Assembly: GCA_023271215.1 (NCBI GenBank)
Contig: JALPYG010000004.1
Coordinates: 1-36,615, forward strand
DNA from: Dehalococcoidia bacterium
GTDB taxonomy: Bacteria; Chloroflexota; Dehalococcoidia; SZUA-161; SpSt-899
Reading direction: 5' to 3'
Length of the DNA: 36,615 bases
Each line of letters starts with the position of its first letter. The stretch's first letter is position 1. The notes below the pieces were generated by a model. It did no database searches. It was not told the DNA's origin and worked only from the letters and a program-made list of their open reading frames with translations. Both the position numbers and the translations under genes were made by a program. Below are positions 35,656 through 36,615 of this stretch, in pieces.

Positions 35656-36277
35656 TATCTCGGTGCCGTTGCATTCAGATATGCCGATCTGGCCAGGAAG
35701 CGTTGGTTTGCAGATCAGCCGCACTCAAAGTCTGGAGAGCGGCGATGAGGCTAATGTCTCCCGGCTTGACTGTGATGTCCACATAGGCACTCATGTGGAC
35801 GCACCGTTGCATTTCATTGAGGGCGGAGTCAGCGTCGACCAGTTGCCGCTAGAGGTCTTGTGTGGTCCGGCGGCAGTGGCAGACCTGACCGGGGCGGACA
35901 GTATTACGGCAGACGATTTGGCAGCGTTGTCGTTGCCGGAGAACACGACACGGCTCTTATTGAAAACGCCCAACTCCACATTATGGCAAAGGCAACAAAG
36001 CTTTGACGCCAATTATGCGGCGTTAACGGCTGATGCTGCCAGGTGGATTGTCGAGCGCGGCATTCGCTTGGTTGGAATTGACTATCTCTCTGTGGAAGGG
36101 CATTATGATGGTTGTGAAGTCCATCGGATTCTACTGGAGGCTGAGGTGGTTATTATCGAAGGGCTCAACCTGATAGGTGTAGTCGCTGCGCACTATGAGT
36201 TGCTCTGTTTGCCGTTGAAGCTGGTGGGAGCGGAAGGCGCGCCGGCGAGGGCGGTGTTGGTGGGGAGTGAGGAGTGA
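35639..36277 (+). CDS. Cyclase family protein (kynurenine-formamidase-like)
   Basis: IIDISVPLHSDMPIWPGSVGLQISR..SRLDCDVHIGTHVDAPLHFIEGGVSVDQLPLEVLCG. Confidence 0.9.
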   Translation: MPKIIDISVPLHSDMPIWPGSVGLQISRTQSLESGDEANVSRLDCDVHIGTHVDAPLHFIEGGVSVDQLPLEVLCGPAAVADLTGADSITADDLAALSLPENTTRLLLKTPNSTLWQRQQSFDANYAALTADAARWIVERGIRLVGIDYLSVEGHYDGCEVHRILLEAEVVIIEGLNLIGVVAAHYELLCLPLKLVGAEGAPARAVLVGSEE

Positions 36278-36303
36278 GGAGTGAGTGGTGAGGAGTAGGG
36301 ATG
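36262..36303 (+). repeat. Heptamer array GGGGAGT-GAGGAGT-GAGGAGT-GAGTGGT-GAGGAGT-AGGGATG
   Basis: 7-nt spacing; contains stop of cyclase gene (36275-36277) and ATG of next gene (36301). Confidence 0.9.
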
Positions 36304-36615
36304 GAGAAGCCACATAAGAAACTGGACATATGGAAAAAGAGCGTTGACTTTGTCACTGAGGTGTACAAGGTGACAGCAGACTTTCCGTCTGATGAACGGT
36401 ATGGTCTTGTTTCGCAGATGCGTCGTGCCGCTATTTCAATACCGAGCAACCTGGCTGATGGAGCAGCCCGGGGAACCAATGAATTGATACAGTTTGTGCG
36501 TATCGCCATTGGTTCCGCAAGTGAACTGGACACACAGTTAGAAATCGCTTGTCGTCTCGGTCATTTACCCGATGAAGTGTATCGCTCCCTCGACATGGAA
36601 CTTGCCCAAATAGAC
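36301..36615 (+). CDS. Four-helix-bundle protein (S23/IVP family), runs off window
   Basis: MEKPHKKLDIWKKSVDFVTEVYKVTADFPSDERYGLVSQMRRAAISIPSNLADGAARGTNELIQFVRIAIGSASELDTQLEIACRLGHL. Confidence 0.93.
   Translation, partial: MEKPHKKLDIWKKSVDFVTEVYKVTADFPSDERYGLVSQMRRAAISIPSNLADGAARGTNELIQFVRIAIGSASELDTQLEIACRLGHLPDEVYRSLDMELAQID

Noticed and set aside
623-36615. A complete diversity-generating retroelement
   Set aside because: Four-helix proteins resemble Avd, but no reverse transcriptase or TR/VR pair was found in the window.
1-36615. tRNA or rRNA genes
   Set aside because: None recognised by reading; no rRNA-like stretch adjoins the S23/IVP-like genes. A tRNA scan was not possible.
1-36615. 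Taxonomic assignment
   Set aside because: No phylogenetic marker in the window; naming a phylum would be guesswork.

Overview
This 36.6 kb window looks like a mosaic surface-polysaccharide (dTDP/CDP-deoxysugar) locus from an uncultured bacterium. Positions ~1-13.6 kb form an island of toxin-antitoxin (TA) modules and gene remnants: UPF0175/DUF3368, DUF104/PIN, HEPN/MNT, DUF4258/DUF2283, BrnT/BrnA, HicB/HicA and VapB/VapC. It is interleaved with fragments of nucleotide-sugar genes. After it come rmlA, a decayed rmlB fused in frame to rmlD, an rmlC-like epimerase, a flippase, a minus-strand glycosyltransferase block, rfbF, an SDR, a UDP-sugar dehydrogenase, a MazF-like ORF fused to rfbH, another epimerase and SDR, glycosyltransferases, methyltransferases, a second flippase and a cyclase-family gene. 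The strongest unexplained signal is about sixteen short arrays with a strict 7-nt period, plus related 9-nt and 10/11-nt arrays. Their unit sequence changes between arrays, and often within one, while the unit length stays fixed. They fill intergenic gaps and often contain the stop codon of the upstream gene and the start codon of the downstream gene. Every four-helix-bundle (S23/IVP, Avd-like) gene or fragment in the window (5 of 5) abuts such an array, and one is invaded by inverted 10/11-nt arrays without losing its frame. A second pattern is that at least seven genes keep both ends but have lost the middle, and tiny 5' and 3' fragments of rmlA-like genes are scattered many times. All family names come from reading the translations; no database search was possible.
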